From: Zoroaster sp. YZ-2022
Taxonomy: Eukaryota > Echinodermata > Asteroidea > Forcipulatida > Zoroasteridae
DNA length: 64,000 bases
Direction: 5' to 3'
Assembly (NCBI GenBank): GCA_029582265.1
Contig: CM055817.1
Span: forward strand, 26,902,258-26,966,257
The position numbers were made by a program, and so were the translations under genes. The notes below the pieces were generated by a model. The model was not told the origin of the DNA. It made no database searches and saw only the letters and a program-made list of their open reading frames with translations. This document shows, one piece after another, positions 47,714 to 56,548 of this stretch (within the stretch, counting starts at the first letter, position 1; every line of letters begins with the position of its first letter).

Positions 47714-49877
47714 ACTTCTGTACAATATATCTATAGCGGACCAGTGAGTTAGTAAGTAGAACCGATAGGTGGCGCATTACAACCGATATTGTGTACGGTT
47801 GTCACGTCCGAAAACCTGGAGGGATTTTTTCCATTTATTTTTTTTACCAAATTTATTTACGAGTACAGCATAATCAGATAGGGTAATTGACGATTTCTAG
47901 GATTTTTTCCCCCTGAAAAAGCTCTACTTGGCAGAGGTTTGCACTTTTCTAGTTACTTTGCAGACATTTGATTAAATATTGTATTTTCTTTTCGTGTCAT
48001 GTTTTAGGATTGCAAGAGACATTCCTCTACAACGTATAACAATGGGGGCGTTTAGTGGACTCCGTAATCTGAAAACCCTGTAAGAATTTATTTTCATAAA
48101 AAGTAATGAATTAACTCGGGTTGTTCATTTAAATCATAATTGGTGCTCACAATGGGTTTTAAGAGTTGTCAAAACATGGTAAAATATCTGCTTTTAGAAT
48201 TGTTGAATTAAATTTAAAAACAAAATGAAAACTACATTATATGCGGTATTCAGTTACATTTCTTTTATAGCTTTATATTTGAATGCCTACATATGATCAT
48301 GATCTTACTCCAGAGTTCTGATCAGAGGTGAACCAAGTGATGACCCTGTACGTGTGGAGAGTGGTGCGGTGACTGACTTAGTGAGTTTGCAGAATGTGTA
48401 AGTATCAAAGAGGAAGTATGTAGAATTATTGATGATTATACAAAGATAGCAGTTTGTGCTCATAGATGTCTTAAATGATGAAGATAATGAAGATGGTGAT
48501 GACGGTGGTGATAATGGTGATGATGGTGACGATGGTGGTGTTGGTGGTGGTGATGGTTATGATAATAGTGAAAACGGAGATGGTGATGAGGGTGGGGGTG
48601 GGGTGGGGTGGGGTGGTGGAGGGGTGGTGGGGGTATTGGGTTGGGGGTGTGAGTGATGATGAAGATGATGATGATAACGATGATAAAGATGAGATGTATG
48701 GCAAAAATGAAATCAAATTATGTTGAGTTTGTTTTCTATTGAAATTCCAGGTACGTGGGCGATTACAGACTCTGTTGTGAGTTTGATTCTTTATCTAACT
48801 TCATGATATCACAATGTGAGACGACTGAGTTACAACCTCCACTTAACCTCTGTGGTAGTCTTATGAGGAACCCATTCCTCCGCGTATCCATGTGGGTTCT
48901 TGGAATAAGCGCCATCATCGGCAATGCTGTCGTCATTGTATTTAGAGCAAGGGAGTGCCATGGGACCCGAAATAAAAATCGTAACATGAAAATAAGTCAC
49001 TCAATTATGGTTCTAAATCTAGCCGTGTCTGACTTCATGATGGGTGTTTATATGCTCATTATTGCAGTAGCAGATCTGCATTTTGGTGAGACGTACTCAG
49101 CGGAGCCCAAGCAATGGCGGTCAAGTGTGGTATGCAAAATAGCTGGCGTGTTGTCGGTCTTGTCGTGCGAGGCTTCTGTGTTTATCGTCACTCTTATCAG
49201 TGTAAATTGTTTCCGGGGTATCGTGTACCCCTTAAGCTCAAGGCACCCACACAAGAAATCCACCATGTTAGTTCTCCTCGTGATTTGGTCAGTATCACTT
49301 GGTTTGAGTATTGGACTAACGGTCTTTGGTAGCGGGTCAGATTCGAATATCTACGGTTTATCCGATGTGTGCATTGGACTACCACTCACTCACCACCAAA
49401 CCAACCGCTTTCGAGTTCAAAGAGGGCGCTATTGATAATCCATTCGGGAGCCAGACTTTATCGATCCCAGAAGGTAAAGGTCATAAGCCAGCCTGGATTT
49501 TCTCAGTTATCCTCTTTCTTGGCGTCAACCTAATCTGTTTCCTGGTAGTGTTCGCCTGCTACGTGGCAATTTTTGTCGAAGTCAAGCGCACATCGAATAA
49601 GGTCCGCGTGGCCGCTCACCGTGATCGGGAAATCAGAATGGCGGTCAAAATGGCATTCATAGTCGGCACTGATTTTGCATGCTGGATGCCTGTGATCATC
49701 ATGGGGATACTTTCTCAGACTGGGGCGGTAGTAATCAGTCCAGACATGTACGCCTGGATTGTTGTCTTCATCCTACCCATAAACTCCTCCCTGAACCCAT
49801 ATCTATACACCATTTTTACGTCTATATCAGAACAGCGATCAAAGAGCACGAAACCCAAATCAGTTCCAAAAAAATAA
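30469..49877 (+). CDS. GRL101-like leucine-rich-repeat GPCR with LDLa and CUB modules (5' end missing, frameshift in last exon)
   Basis: Plus-strand exons joined by acceptor/donor sites and matching phases: 30469-30582 LDLa; 31214-31445 and 32356-32474 CUB; 37537-37635 Cys-rich; 38699-39058 CUB; 39451-39564 LDLa; 40423-40539 LDLa; 41416-41536 LRRNT; LRR exons 42123-42194, 42787-42858, 42997-43068, 44730-44801, 48008-48079, 48314-48397; 48751-49877 C-terminal flank plus seven membrane segments. Receptors of this plan (Lymnaea GRL101, LGR type C, related to relaxin receptors) sit in the plasma membrane and bind ligands with the extracellular part. No signal-peptide exon is found before 30469. 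The last exon has a 4-base shift at about 49383-49390 and NCF where a DRY-type motif is expected, so it may be a pseudogene or carry an assembly error. Confidence 0.82.
31214..32474 (+). CDS. Receptor exons: first CUB module, split by an intron holding a transposon
   Basis: Exon 31214-31445 gives the first half (LISTPYWPLSYPASTQCQW, FLEFVLQQDFDYLKI). Exon 32356-32474 gives the end (ELFMIFKSRYKRIETKGFNL). The phase-2 join is exact. The intron contains the Kolobok-like element 31534-32326, which ends 30 bases before the acceptor. Confidence 0.83.
31534..32326 (-). mobile_element. Kolobok-like DNA transposon remnant with THAP fragment
   Basis: 793 bp bounded by perfect 14-bp inverted repeats (AGGGGGACTGACAT) and TTAA on both sides (31530-31533 and 32327-32330). 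On the minus strand, 32048-31932 codes for the start of a THAP zinc finger (MPGRCVSAGCSNTTKDGVSL, then HLFPSDPK); the frame then breaks. A TTAA target with a THAP-bearing transposase fits the Kolobok superfamily; piggyBac also uses TTAA but has no THAP. Confidence 0.78.
32475..33280. other. Receptor intron, no recognised repeat
   Basis: Part of the long intron between the CUB and Cys-rich exons. Unique AT-rich sequence; the only candidate is the weak 45-bp exon near 33117-33161. Confidence 0.5.
33281..35157. repeat. Tandem duplication of a LINE 3' end plus flank
   Basis: Unit 1 (33281-34074) and unit 2 (34075-35157) both run from TTCATTTATACC to TTTAGATTACTAC. Unit 1 lacks about 70 and 230 bp present in unit 2. 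Each unit holds the same flank, hairpin, (ATTT)n LINE tail and LINE 3' coding part. Confidence 0.9.
33405..33420 (-). other. Hairpin resembling a histone mRNA 3' stem-loop
   Basis: On the minus strand GGTTCTTTTCAGAACC: a six-base stem and TTTC loop, followed by AGTACC. It is duplicated at 34193-34208. No histone coding sequence is seen upstream; the next sequence to the right is the LINE tail. Confidence 0.35.
33575..37466 (-). pseudogene. LINE with APE endonuclease C-terminus and RT, interrupted
   Basis: Minus-strand order: endonuclease end (DHVIVNDYSFSKV, DNTSDYLPLLT, 37466-36600) and a linker (KKTHWWNNNCTTARDRQRFW). RT follows: NWAPGPDGISVKHLKYGL (36419-36069) and SSQFGFVSGRSTTMAAATIN, CSLDAEGVFDQIPH (36105-35818). 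A 3'-end fragment of another LINE is inserted, then RT resumes with KGTRQGGLSSPF and the catalytic CYADDLLLTS (35520-35270). The C-terminus is VTYLGVTLCSNLKS and YGCECI (35263-34730), with an (AAAT)n tail. The 5' end is truncated near 37470. The duplicated 3' end is described separately. Confidence 0.88.
35540..35841 (+). mobile_element. 3' end of another LINE with (TTGAA)n tail
   Basis: Inserted in the RT of the LINE above. It ends with TTAATAAACCATTATTGAA and then repeated GAATT, a typical short-repeat 3' tail. It contains no coding part. Confidence 0.6.
37537..37635 (+). CDS. Receptor exon: short cysteine-rich module
   Basis: 99 bp, phase 1 to 1, CGEDEVACNTSNLICVQN with four cysteines. 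It looks like a degenerate LDLa module lacking the acidic C-terminal calcium site. A further 45-bp phase-1 exon at about 33117-33161 (GTTACATTTTGCTCTC) is possible but weak. Confidence 0.6.
37636..38698. other. Receptor intron between Cys-rich and second CUB exon
   Basis: A long open frame runs into the CUB exon from 38359, but that part before GTTACAG (38698) has no resemblance to a domain and is probably intron. No repeat is recognised. Confidence 0.5.
38699..39058 (+). CDS. Receptor exon: second CUB module
   Basis: 360 bp, phase 1 at both ends, an entire CUB-like module in one exon. Landmarks are SPLYPSNYPSNTKCFWRV at the start and EFSFTGDSTVEYKGFHFRL at the end. It begins after GTTACAG and ends at GGTG|GTAAGT. 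Confidence 0.85.
39451..40539 (+). CDS. Receptor exons: two LDLa modules
   Basis: Exons 39451-39564 (GNGLCLDNNARCDGFKDCQG, then NEIDEQFCG) and 40423-40539 (ECKYLSQVCDGHVDCPQGDD, then EKECG). Both are phase 1 to 1, with complete cysteine and acidic calcium-binding patterns. SINE copies and part of the MITE family sit around them. Confidence 0.92.
39705..39880 (-). mobile_element. tRNA-derived SINE (second family), minus copy
   Basis: The head on the minus strand has a tRNA-like A box (GGTCGAGAGGTTAAGA) and B box (GGTTCGAATCCC). The body includes CACAGACACTCGGAAAGCAC. It lies in the intron after the LDLa exon at 39451. Confidence 0.8.
39905..40220 (+). mobile_element. Same SINE family, plus copies (one deleted, one full)
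   Basis: 39905-39966 is a short form with the body deleted (GGTGGTCGAGGTTAAGACGT joined to TCGGTGTAATTAAATCAATT). 40040-40220 is a full copy with B box GGTTCGAATTCC and the same tail ending at GACGCAAACAAC. A body fragment recurs at 42288-42350. Confidence 0.78.
40599..40965. mobile_element. MITE with GGTGCACCCCACTAAA-type inverted ends, copy 1
   Basis: Left end GGTACACCCACTAAATAAAC, right end TTTAGTGGGGTGCACCCTC. It shares its interior (AACTCCCATAGYAAM, GACCCCCAGGTCATGATATT) with 52816-53252. Non-coding, in a receptor intron. Confidence 0.8.
41416..48397 (+). CDS. Receptor exons: LRR N-cap and six LRR exons
   Basis: The N-cap exon 41416-41536 carries CPNECSC. The repeats are nearly all 72-bp exons in phase 2, one leucine-rich repeat each: TLSGANISVLSAGLF, SLTGNEIHQLLPGAF, SLSGNEIDRLLPGIF, DISRNQIKDLEVDSF, IARDIPLQRITMGAF, and the 84-bp exon 48314-48397 (VLIRGEPSDDPVRVESGAV). 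One exon per 24-residue repeat is the usual LGR gene layout. Exons two and three are near-duplicates, including the preceding intron end, so one arose by recent duplication. Confidence 0.88.
43397..44680. repeat. 33-bp minisatellite, about 39 units, in an LRR intron
   Basis: The unit is CCTTCCTCTTACTGATCTTACACCATATACAAA. Because 33 is a multiple of three and the unit lacks stops, long frames are open on both strands, but these are by-products. Two units near 44215 and 44313 lack two bases. The left flank (43262-43316) repeats the right flank, including the start of the LRR exon at 44730. Confidence 0.97.
45072..45794. other. Receptor intron segment without recognised element
   Basis: A GC-richer part lies at 45295-45560. 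A short stem, ACCTCCGGCACCGAAGGTGTCCGGAGGT, is near 45690. No gene is seen. Confidence 0.5.
45804..46474. mobile_element. Mutator-like MITE (671 bp) with 9-bp target duplication
   Basis: Starts GGGTTGTTCTTAAATCCCCT and ends with the inverse (AGGGGGTTTAAGAACAACCC). TATCTGTGG flanks both sides (45795-45803 and 46475-46483). A 9-bp duplication fits Mutator-like transposons (8 bp would suggest hAT). It has no transposase and lies in a receptor intron. Confidence 0.82.
46540..47715. repeat. Array of six ~190-bp units separated by (GT)n
   Basis: Units start with AACGTACACACCATTCG-type sequence near 46603, 46790, 46964, 47142, 47338 and 47498. Each contains a 13-bp stem (TTGTGGGGTCCAA ... TTGGACCCCACAA) and is joined to the next by a GT microsatellite of variable length. 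It lies in a receptor intron. Confidence 0.95.
48456..48690. repeat. GAT/GGT microsatellite with G-quadruplex-like tract
   Basis: GATGGTGAT repeats lead into GGGTGGGGGTGGGGTGGGGTGGGGTGG at about 48590-48620, about 130 bp before the acceptor of the 7TM exon. The G tracts could fold into a quadruplex in the nascent RNA. Confidence 0.9.
48751..49877 (+). CDS. Receptor exon: LRR C-cap and seven-transmembrane domain, frameshifted
   Basis: Starts with the cysteine-rich cap (YRLCCEFDSLSNFM, LCGSLM), then TM1 with GNAVVIVF, TM2 NLAVSDFMMGVYML, TM3 after SSVVCKIAG, TM4 LVLLVIWSVSLGLSIGL. After a frame change at about 49383-49390 come TM5 (ILFLGVNLICFLVVFACY), TM6 (DFACWMPVIIMG) and TM7 (PINSSLNPYLYTIF). 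The stop is TAA at 49875. CWMP and NPxLY are GPCR landmarks. Below TM3 the text is SVNCFRGIVYP (49205-49210 = N, C), where rhodopsin-class receptors have D/E-R. The frame change is an exact tandem repeat of CACT. Confidence 0.88.
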
Positions 49878-50039
49878 GAAATCATTAGACACTTTGAGCA
49901 AGAGAGTTTCAAAACACAAACATCCACAAAACAAGTAAATGACGGGAGGCAAAAACATTGATGAAAGTACAATATAAACGTAGTGTACATTGATTGCATT
50001 GATTTGTGGATTGAATAAGAATTAAGTATTGTGGCGGGT

Positions 50040-52740
50040 ACAGAAGAATTCGTTTTACATTTCCACACATTCTACAGAAAAAAAACTTTATGCACAACCA
50101 TAATTTCGATATTTATATTTATTCAATTATTCAAGTTATTCGTAATTTGTTGAAGTTTATTTTATTCTACTTATCCAGAAACTTACAAGAACACCTTTAC
50201 CAGTACACGGATTAAGTAAACAAGAAATGTTAGGTTTTAACTTGTCAGACACCGAACCTATATATGTTAGTTGCTTACAACGTTTAGTATATAATGTTTA
50301 AACAAAGCAGTGATTGTCTCCAGCCAAACCTGTTGGCTTCATTTCCATTCAAGTGAAAAGTTTTTCACGTTTTAAAATATTAAAAAATGGCCGATGGAAA
50401 TCTCCTTTTTTCAGGTACACCCATTATTCATACTCAGCAAAATATTTACAAAAAATAAGTAAATAAATAAATAAAATAAATAAATAAATAAACATAAGAA
50501 AACGTACGATAGATTTGGAAGGAGAGGAGGTTGGTGAGAGAATGGGTTGTAACAGGAACTAATTCCTGTTTGTATATAAACTCACTTTGTTCAATCATTA
50601 CAGCAATACAATTACACAGCACCTTTGGTATATACAAAAGAATTCGTTTACATTTCCACACATTCTAAAAACTAATAATAAAAACATAAATAAATAAATA
50701 AATAAAACTTTTTATGCATCGCTGTTTATATTTATTCACAGTTATTGTAAATTGTGTAATTTTAGAAGCATATTTATTCATACGTATCCACAAACTTAAA
50801 AGAACACCTTAAACAGCACACGGATTAAACAAGAAATATTGGGTTTTGCATGTGTCAGACACCGAATTTATGTTAGTTTCTTACAAATGTTAGTATACAT
50901 ATTTTGTAATTATTCGAGCACGGAAATTTGCACGTGTTTTATTAACCGTTTGGAAATTTTGCACAAAACGAGGTTGAAATTACATTTATTGAACAGTTAC
51001 GTATTATTATACACAATGGCTTAAAAATGGCCATGGATGCTCCGTGTGTGACCTAAAGAGGGCGCCGTTTACGCAAAGCAGCGATCGTCACTAGCCAAGC
51101 CTATTGCTCCATCAAATGAAGAGTTTTCATCTATTTAAAATCTTACAAATGGCCGACGGAAATCTCTTTTTCAGGTAGAAAAACTACTCATACTCTGCAA
51201 GATGTTTACACAAAATAGGAAAGGTATGGATGATTTGAAATGAGAGGAGGTTGGTGATGTAACAGGAGATGTAACAGGAAGTAATTCCTGTTTGTATATA
51301 ACCTGACTTGATTCAATCATTGAAGCAACAACATTACAGCACCTCCGGTGTATACAGAAGAATTCGTTTACATTTCCACACATTCTAAAAAAAAACTTTT
51401 ATGCACAACATTTCGCTGTTTATATTTATTCAAAGTTATTGTAACTTTACGTACATTTAAAAGTATATTTATTCATATGTATCCACAAACTTAAAAGAAC
51501 AGCAGCACACGGATTTACTAGGTTTTGCATTTGTCGGACACCGAATCTATGTTAGTTGTTTACAAATTGTAGTATATTTTGTAATTATTCTAGTACAGAT
51601 ATTTGCACGTGTTTAACCATTTTGAAATTTTGCACAAAAAAGGTGAAATTACACTTAGTGAACAGTAGCTTTTACAAAATGGTCGTGGAGGCCCTGTGTG
51701 TGGCCTAAAGAGGGCGTCGTTTATGTAGAGCAGGCATTGGCACCATTTGCATTCAAGTGAAGAGTTTTCATCTATTTAAAACTTAAATAGAAATCTCCTG
51801 TTCAGGTAGAAAAACTCCTAAGATATAGGAAAATAATTGATCGATATGGAATAAAAGGATGTTGTTATGGATGTAAAAGGGAAGTATTTATATAAACTGA
51901 CTTTATTCAATCATTGAAGCAACAAAATATACACAGAAGAATACGTTTACATTTCCACACATTTTACAAAAGAAAACTTATTATGCACGGCCAGTATTTA
52001 GCTGTTTATATTTATTATTATAAATTATTGTCAATTTACGTAATTTTAAAAGTATCTTTAATTTAACTTAAACCAACAAAAACGTTTCCGGTTTCTGATC
52101 ATAGGTCGGCTTCAAAATCGGTGTGGTGACGCGTTTTTTATTTTATTTTTGTTGTTTTTTGGTTAATCTGTTTTTATTGGTGCCAGACCAAATTTCCATA
52201 CACAAAGTATGGTGGCTAAGAGAATCTCGTACAACAAAAGGACCAGACTATTTTACCTTCAGCCTCTGTTTGGTTTCCATTGATTTGAATGAATAAACAA
52301 ACAAACAAACAAACAAAATAGCTGCACCATGATAAAGATCTATTGGACATTGTTTCATAGCAAACTATGGAACTAAAAATGCTGACACGCGGGTCTGAGG
52401 CGACGCGCGCAGAGACCAGAAACCGGAGACTTATTTATTGGCCTGATGTACACAGATTAACAAGAAATGTTAGGTACTTGACACCGAATCTATTTTAGTT
52501 GCTTACAAATTTTAGTATATGTTGTAATTATTTGAGCACGGAAACTTGCACGTGTTTTATTAACCGCTTTGAAATTTTGCACAAAAAGATGTTGAAATTA
52601 GATTTAGTGAAAAGTAACGTATTATTATACACCATAGCTTTTACAGAATGGTCACGGATGCTCCGTGGCCTAAAGAGGGCGCCGCTTACACAGTGGTTGT
52701 CACATACTTGCTCCATTTCCATTCAAGTGAAGAGTTAAAA
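50040..52740. repeat. Degenerate tandem array downstream of the receptor
   Basis: Four diverged units of about 0.6-0.8 kb start with AATTCGTTTACATTTCCACACATT-like sequence near 50045, 50640, 51358 and 51945. Three end with AAAGAGGGCGYCGYTTA near 51052, 51709 and 52671. The fourth is enlarged by the element 52084-52433. No gene is seen. (AAAT)n microsatellites occur near 50455 and 50690. Confidence 0.8.
52084..52433. mobile_element. Small inverted-repeat element in the array
   Basis: Left end GTTTCCGGTTTCTGATC, right end GACCAGAAACCGGAGAC, enclosing about 350 bp. A related fragment is in a receptor intron at about 41795-41910 (TTGGACATCGTTTCATAGC, GATCAGGAACCAGAC). Confidence 0.6.
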
Positions 52741-52815
52741 ATGTTACAAAATTGCTCATGGTAATCTCTTTTTTTTTTCATTGTGTCCAACGACGTCTGT
52801 CCTGACAAGAAGCCG

Positions 52816-53252
52816 AGGGGTGTATCCCACTAAATAAACTCCCATAGCAACCAATGCTAAATATAAAATATTCCAAAAAGTTAAAAGATACTTAGAAATC
52901 TTAAAATTTTTAAGACAAAACACATTAAAAAAAATATTCTCAATCTAATGTGGATAGTCCAGAGGCCCGTCGAGTTATTCTCTTCCCAATGGCATCTCTA
53001 TACAAGTGAAAACGCCCACACTGAAAAGCATCCTTAATTTTTGTAAAAAGGCCCTGAGCTACAAATTATAACCATTTTTCCAAGGCCTAGTGTGTCCAAA
53101 ATACTTTAAATTGAAAGTCAAGGACCCCCAGGTCATGATATTGCACCATTTTTACATAGTCCCTCTTTAATGTATGGGCCTGAAATCTTTGTGTTTCAGA
53201 AAATATTGAGGGCATAACAGCTTGGCGCATATTTTAGTGGAGTGCACCCTCA
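52816..53252. mobile_element. MITE copy 2, same family as 40599-40965
   Basis: Left end GGGTGTATCCCACTAAATAA, right end TTTTAGTGGAGTGCACCCTC, with matching interior. Larger than copy 1 by internal insertions. Confidence 0.8.
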
Positions 53253-53986
53253 GCAAGTTTTGAGATTGAATTTACAGCAACTCCTAATGATTATCAGTGT
53301 ATGTAATTCGTGTACGTGAAATAAATAAGCAGATTATTCGCACACAAATGCATAATGACTCGTTCATTTTTGTCATTCATATATATGTTGAGTAGGCCTG
53401 TATTTAAAAAACACTTATATACAAACTGCATAAGAGAGGATACGAAGTGTATTATGCATGGACAAATTATAATGTCCATCATCTAGGCCAGCTTGCGCTC
53501 TTGTGTATAATTTTCAGTACGCAACGAACCGAAACGACTTAGCCAGCTTGACTTAGCCAGCTTTGGAACCGGAGGTAGCCAACAGAAAATAATGCGTGTA
53601 CTACCAATGCGCGTGCGTATTATTATAAAGTTACCAACAGGATAGAAAGCCACCTTTAGAAACTGTTTTAACCATTGTATTTGATAACACAATGGCGTAC
53701 ACACCTGTTAGGATACTTAAGCGCTTACACGCGCAACATCTTCAGTTTGTGTTGAGACCATCAAAGGCTGGTCACATTGAGCAGGTTGCCTCTATATCCA
53801 GGAGCCAATTTATAGAGCTGTTAAGTAGAGAATTGTGCTCAGCAAATATTGTTGCTAAGCATTTTAAAACAGACTACCAGCCAAAATACACACATTCGAT
53901 ATGAAAGTTTAGCTGGTGGTAAACAATATCTGTTAAGTAAATTTATTTGGTAACTATTTTTTTCTGCTGAGCAGCTCTATGAAATT
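53253..53986. other. Intergenic; one unrecognised short frame
   Basis: A 70-residue plus-strand frame at 53692-53904 (MAYTPVRILKRLHAQHLQ...) has a reasonable composition but no recognisable domain and no partner exons. I cannot say it is a gene. Confidence 0.4.
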
Positions 53987-55155
53987 GGCCCCTGGTGTCA
54001 ACACAGCAAGCAGGTTGGATCTATACACCTCATTGCGTATACCACATAAGAGGCCCCTGGTGTCAACACAGCAAGCAGGTTGAATCTATACACCTCATTG
54101 CGTATAGCACATAAGAGGTTCTGTGTCAACACAGCAAGCAGGTTGAATCTATACACCTCATTGCGTATAGCACATAAGAGGCCCCTGGTGTCAACACAGC
54201 AAGCAGGTTGAATCTATACACCTCATTGCGTATAGCACATAAGAGGCCCCTGGTGTCAACACAGCAAGCAGGTTGAATCTATACACCTCATTGCGTATAG
54301 CACATAAGAGGCCCCTGGTGTCAACACAGCAAGCAGGTTGGATCTAAACACCTCATTGCGTATACCACATAAGAGGCCCCTGGTGTCAACACAGCAAGCA
54401 GGTTGGATCTATACACCTCATTGCGTATACCACATAAGAGGCCCCTGGTGTCAACACAGCAAGCAGGTTGGATCTATACACCTCATTGCGTATACCACAT
54501 AAGAGGCCCCTGGTGTCAACACAGCAAGCAGGTTGGATCTATACACCTCATTGCGTATACCACATAAGAGGCCCCTGGTGTCAACACAGCAAGCAGGTTG
54601 GATCTATACACCTCATTGCGTATACCACATAAGAGGCCCCTGGTGTCAACGCAGCAAGCAGGTTGGATCTAAACACCTCATTGCGTATACCACATAAGAG
54701 GCCCCTGGTGTCAACACAGCAAGCAGGTTGGATCTATACACCTCATTGCGTATACCACATAAGAGGCCCCTGGTGTCAACACAGCAAGCAGGTTGGATCT
54801 AAACACCTCATTGCGTATACCACATAAGAGGCCCTGGTGTCAACACAGCAAGCAGGTTGGATCTAAACACCTCATTGCGTATACCACATAAGAGGCCCCT
54901 GGTGTCAACACAGCAAGCAGGTTGGATCTAAACACCTCATTGCGTATACCACATAAGAGGCCCCTGGTGTCAACACAGCAAGCAGGTTGGATCTAAACAC
55001 CTCATTGCGTATACCACATAAGAGGCCCCTGGTGTCAACACAGCAAGCAGGTTGGATCTAAACACCTCATTGCGTATACCACATAAGAGGCCCCTGGTGT
55101 CAACACAGCAAGCAGGTTGGATCTAAACACCTCATTGCGTATACCACATAAGAGA
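53987..55155. repeat. 65-bp minisatellite, about 18 units
   Basis: The unit runs GGCCCCTGGTGTCAACACAG ... ACCTCATTGCGTATACCACATAAGA. Units 2-5 carry the variants GAATCTA and TATAGCAC. Later units share GGATCTAAACACC. Variants are thus clustered rather than mixed. Confidence 0.97.
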
Positions 55156-55549
55156 CATTTAATTACTCGTTTAATCAGATACAAAATTACTGAATTTCAA
55201 TCTAATTACTCACTTTATGTGAAGTTGATGATGGTAGCAGACATCCTGGTCAATTCCAATTATTGTTGTAACATTATCATTTCAATAATTGATGCATTGA
55301 TGTGTATCCCTCATTGCTTTGTTGTGATTAGTCAATGAAGTCTTGGCGAGCGCGCTCTTGAAGGTTGTCACGTATACTGGATATACAAGAATCAACAACT
55401 GTGTGCGCGCCTTTTTAAGGATGAGCAGGCGGTAAATTGTGGGTAGTATCAAGCTGTACGTAGGCCTACTGTATGACAGGAGATCGACTCATGATTTCAG
55501 TTTATCGATGACAGATTTTTGTCTTGATGCTTCGAATAAAAACTGCAGA

Positions 55550-55610
55550 ATGGGTTGGATTTTAGGAATACTGGTTGTGTATTGTATGTGTGTACCATGC
55601 AACGGAGATG
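55550..55610 (+). CDS. Probable first exon coding a signal peptide
   Basis: ATG at 55550 gives MGWILGILVVYCMCVPCNGD, a hydrophobic signal-peptide-like run, then a strong donor (GAGATG|GTAAGT) in phase 1. Phase 1 is what the LDLa and CUB exons of the receptor use, so this may start the next gene of the same family, continuing beyond the window or the gap. An in-frame upstream ATG (55510) exists, but the ATG at 55550 gives a better signal peptide. The rest of the gene is not visible. Confidence 0.5.
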
Positions 55611-56548
55611 GTAAGTTTACAATCAGTCATTTAGGCCTAATTCACCATTAAAGAGAAGGTAACAAAATTGGTAATAATTTATTGGCAAAATTATCTTCTC
55701 TATTAAGTCAAGATACAATGCATTAAACAACCATGTGAAAGTTTCAGTTTTTTAAATACTGAAAATGTATTCGTTCGGAAAACACGAAATTCTTGAATCT
55801 AACGTGGAAATGTTAAACTTTTTACAAATTCAGACTGGGGAATATTTGTCTGACTATTCTTAAAATCGATAGCACCTAAAACGAATGAATATAAAATCAT
55901 GTTTTTCATGAAACATAATATACAATTATTGCATTTAAACTTAATAGTGCATGGTCATATTTAATTCCCAGAATGCATTAGAAGTGGTCACATGACTAAA
56001 TGGTGTTCAGTTGAGAGATTGACAGTTGACAACAAACCCCAAAACAGAATTTAATTGGACATGTTCAAAATAAACAGTTGCCATGGCAACTATGAAAACC
56101 CATTGCCATTAATTATGACATGATGGGATTCCATAGAATAGTTCGGAGTATGTCAGAAAATTTCAGCGTGGTCGGACAAAGCGTTCTTGAGATATTTATA
56201 CAAAATATCATAGGGGCACATTGAGCCATTATTATGTCATTCAAACGAGATAATAACTTGTTCAAAACGAGATAATAAGTTGAAAATATATAATTTTAAC
56301 ATTTAAACAAAATATACTTCAAAAAGAACTAATATATACTTTGCGTAGATGCAACATATAATTATACTAACGGTCTTTCAGAAAACAGAAGACTACAGAA
56401 CGGACTAGTCAAGACCCTCAGGGCGTCTTCTACTCGCGTGCGTAGTCTTTTTTCGTGTGTTGTGTTCTGAGTTGCTGCTCGCGTGGGCCTTGACTAAAGG
56501 CTACTTTTTATCCCAGCACGGAGCTTTAAACACAAAGAGCAACAATTA
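55611..56548. other. Probable intron or intergenic sequence
   Basis: AT-rich, unique; no exon or repeat recognised. Confidence 0.45.

Noticed and set aside
53987..55155. CRISPR-like array
   Set aside because: A continuous 65-bp tandem repeat without unique spacers.
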